From: an uncultured Subdoligranulum sp. | GTDB lineage: Bacteria > Bacillota > Clostridia > Oscillospirales > Ruminococcaceae | Reading direction: 5' to 3' | NCBI RefSeq assembly: GCF_963931595.1 | Contig: NZ_OZ007030.1 | Coordinates: 2,596,481-2,660,480 of the forward strand | Length of the DNA stretch: 64,000 nucleotides | Part shown: in pieces, positions 63,121-64,000 of the stretch | How positions within the stretch are numbered: position 1 is the stretch's first letter | How the letters are laid out: every line of letters begins with the position of its first letter | Program-made: the position numbers and the translations under genes | Notes under the pieces: generated by a model | Databases searched by the model: none | Told to the model about the DNA's origin: nothing | The model's input: only the letters and a program-made list of their open reading frames with translations

Positions 63121-63387
63121 GTATACTTAGTTTATTTGTTTGTGTTTTCCGTATCCATTTTCAAGGTGAAAGGTAACAGTTTAATGTTGTAACTGATTCC
63201 ATGAAAGGCTATACTAAAAATATACCGTGTGACAATGTTGAAAATCAGCAGATTCCAAAAAGCGTCTTCAAAAGAAAAAACAATCACTGTTTCGTTAAAT
63301 TTTTGATTCTCAAAAAAAGTACTTCTTGCTTAATTTTATATATTATAAATAGTGCCGTGTGACATGGAATAGGGAGGCAACGAAGTT

Positions 63388-64000
63388 ATGACACAAAAGA
63401 TTATAGAGCTTTTAGAAAAATATGGACCGATGCTTTCCGGAAAGGCTGCACATTTGCTGGAAAAAGAATACAGTCTTTCCAACAGTGCTGCACGTCAGAT
63501 CTTATCGCGGGCAAAAGTACCCGTTCGGAAAATATCCGCTCTCTCTTTTGAAAACAGGCAAAAATTTTTATACCTGGAAGAACAATATGAAACGCCAATT
63601 TACCACGAAAACTTGCTGTCAGCTATCCGATCCAGCTCCCATATAAACTGGATCTATATTTGCGCGTTCTATTCTCAAAATGGATATGTGTCCAAGAATA
63701 TTCTTCCCGCCCTGGTATCAGCTCCCACCGAAAATTTGAAACGGCATAAATTACATAGCCGTGTAATTGCGGATTTGCAAACCTGCCATATCATAGAAGA
63801 GTATAGTGAAACATATTGGAAACTGAGTGACTGGGCAATGGGCACGCACCCTGCAAATTTTAATCGCGCCGTTGGACTTGAAGCGGTGAAAAAACAGATT
63901 GCCCATGATTTTTCTAAGTGGGCCGCCAACATCAATCTTATTGGATATCAAACGGCAAAGATGCTGCCAGATCATGCAGAGTTTGCCCATTTCCAGTGGG
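63388..64000 (+). CDS. Unrecognised gene, cut by the right edge
   Basis: The frame from ATG 63388 is open to the window end (204 codons); GGGAGG lies 12 bases upstream. MTQKIIELLEKYGPMLSGKAAHLLEKEYSLSNSAARQILSRAK is helix-turn-helix-like, followed by ISALSFENRQKFLYLEEQYETP, SHINWIYICAFYSQNGYVSKN and DWAMGTHPANFNRAVGLEAVKKQIAHDF. It is AT-rich like acquired genes here and starts after a terminator and promoter region, so it probably begins the next defence unit. No family recognised. Confidence 0.7.
   Translation, partial: MTQKIIELLEKYGPMLSGKAAHLLEKEYSLSNSAARQILSRAKVPVRKISALSFENRQKFLYLEEQYETPIYHENLLSAIRSSSHINWIYICAFYSQNGYVSKNILPALVSAPTENLKRHKLHSRVIADLQTCHIIEEYSETYWKLSDWAMGTHPANFNRAVGLEAVKKQIAHDFSKWAANINLIGYQTAKMLPDHAEFAHFQW

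Overview
The window looks like a moderately GC-rich chromosome segment from a gut Clostridia, most likely Oscillospiraceae/Ruminococcaceae (Gemmiger, Subdoligranulum or Faecalibacterium type). This rests on strong AGGAGG ribosome sites, short intergenic gaps, CyuA/UPF0597, YitT and AlkZ-related housekeeping genes, and Firmicute-style two-component/ABC clusters. No 16S rRNA or complete tRNA gene was found, so the taxonomic assignment is inference.

Layout. 1-24042 is an eroding defence and accessory island, nearly all on the minus strand. It holds a lipoprotein gene cut by the window edge and a degenerate type I-C CRISPR array. The array abuts remnants of cas4 and cas7, and the cas7 remnant is fused by a deletion to the 5' end of a Wadjet jetC whose jetA and jetB are still intact. 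Then come a DUF188 gene, a small GNAT, a RhuM/DUF6429 pair, a dead AAA ATPase, a TOTE-type primase/helicase with a frameshift and an internal deletion, an AlbA_2/Schlafen-like regulator under a palindrome-rich promoter, a complete four-gene Wadjet operon of the DUF2397/2398/2399 type (13392-21320), and a chimeric glycosidase pseudogene. Five copies of a ~180-230 bp hairpin-bearing repeat punctuate 1-37.7 kb; two are joined to a tRNA 3'-end plus terminator.

24253-43522 is mostly core genome: an M16C protease, a CyuA-like desulfidase, an operon of two ABC exporter half-transporters with a small secreted protein and a LytTR regulator whose receiver lacks its phospho-Asp, a redox operon (TrxB, YitT, trigger-factor-like protein, thioredoxin), a Bce-like RR/HK/ABC/FtsX module and an alpha/beta hydrolase.

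43733-64000 is a second, apparently live defence island. It has a type I restriction-modification operon (hsdM, hsdS, a DUF2806 gene, hsdR), a GmrSD-like DUF262/DUF1524/DUF4268 endonuclease, a SLOG-fold fragment, an AT-rich orphan gene, an AlkZ-related gene, a small membrane protein, and then a WYL regulator next to an SF2 helicase with a C-terminal PD-(D/E)XK-like motif, translationally coupled to a 675-residue protein I cannot classify. That last WYL/helicase-nuclease/unknown cassette is the best candidate here for an undescribed system. A further gene, probably of another element, runs off the right edge.
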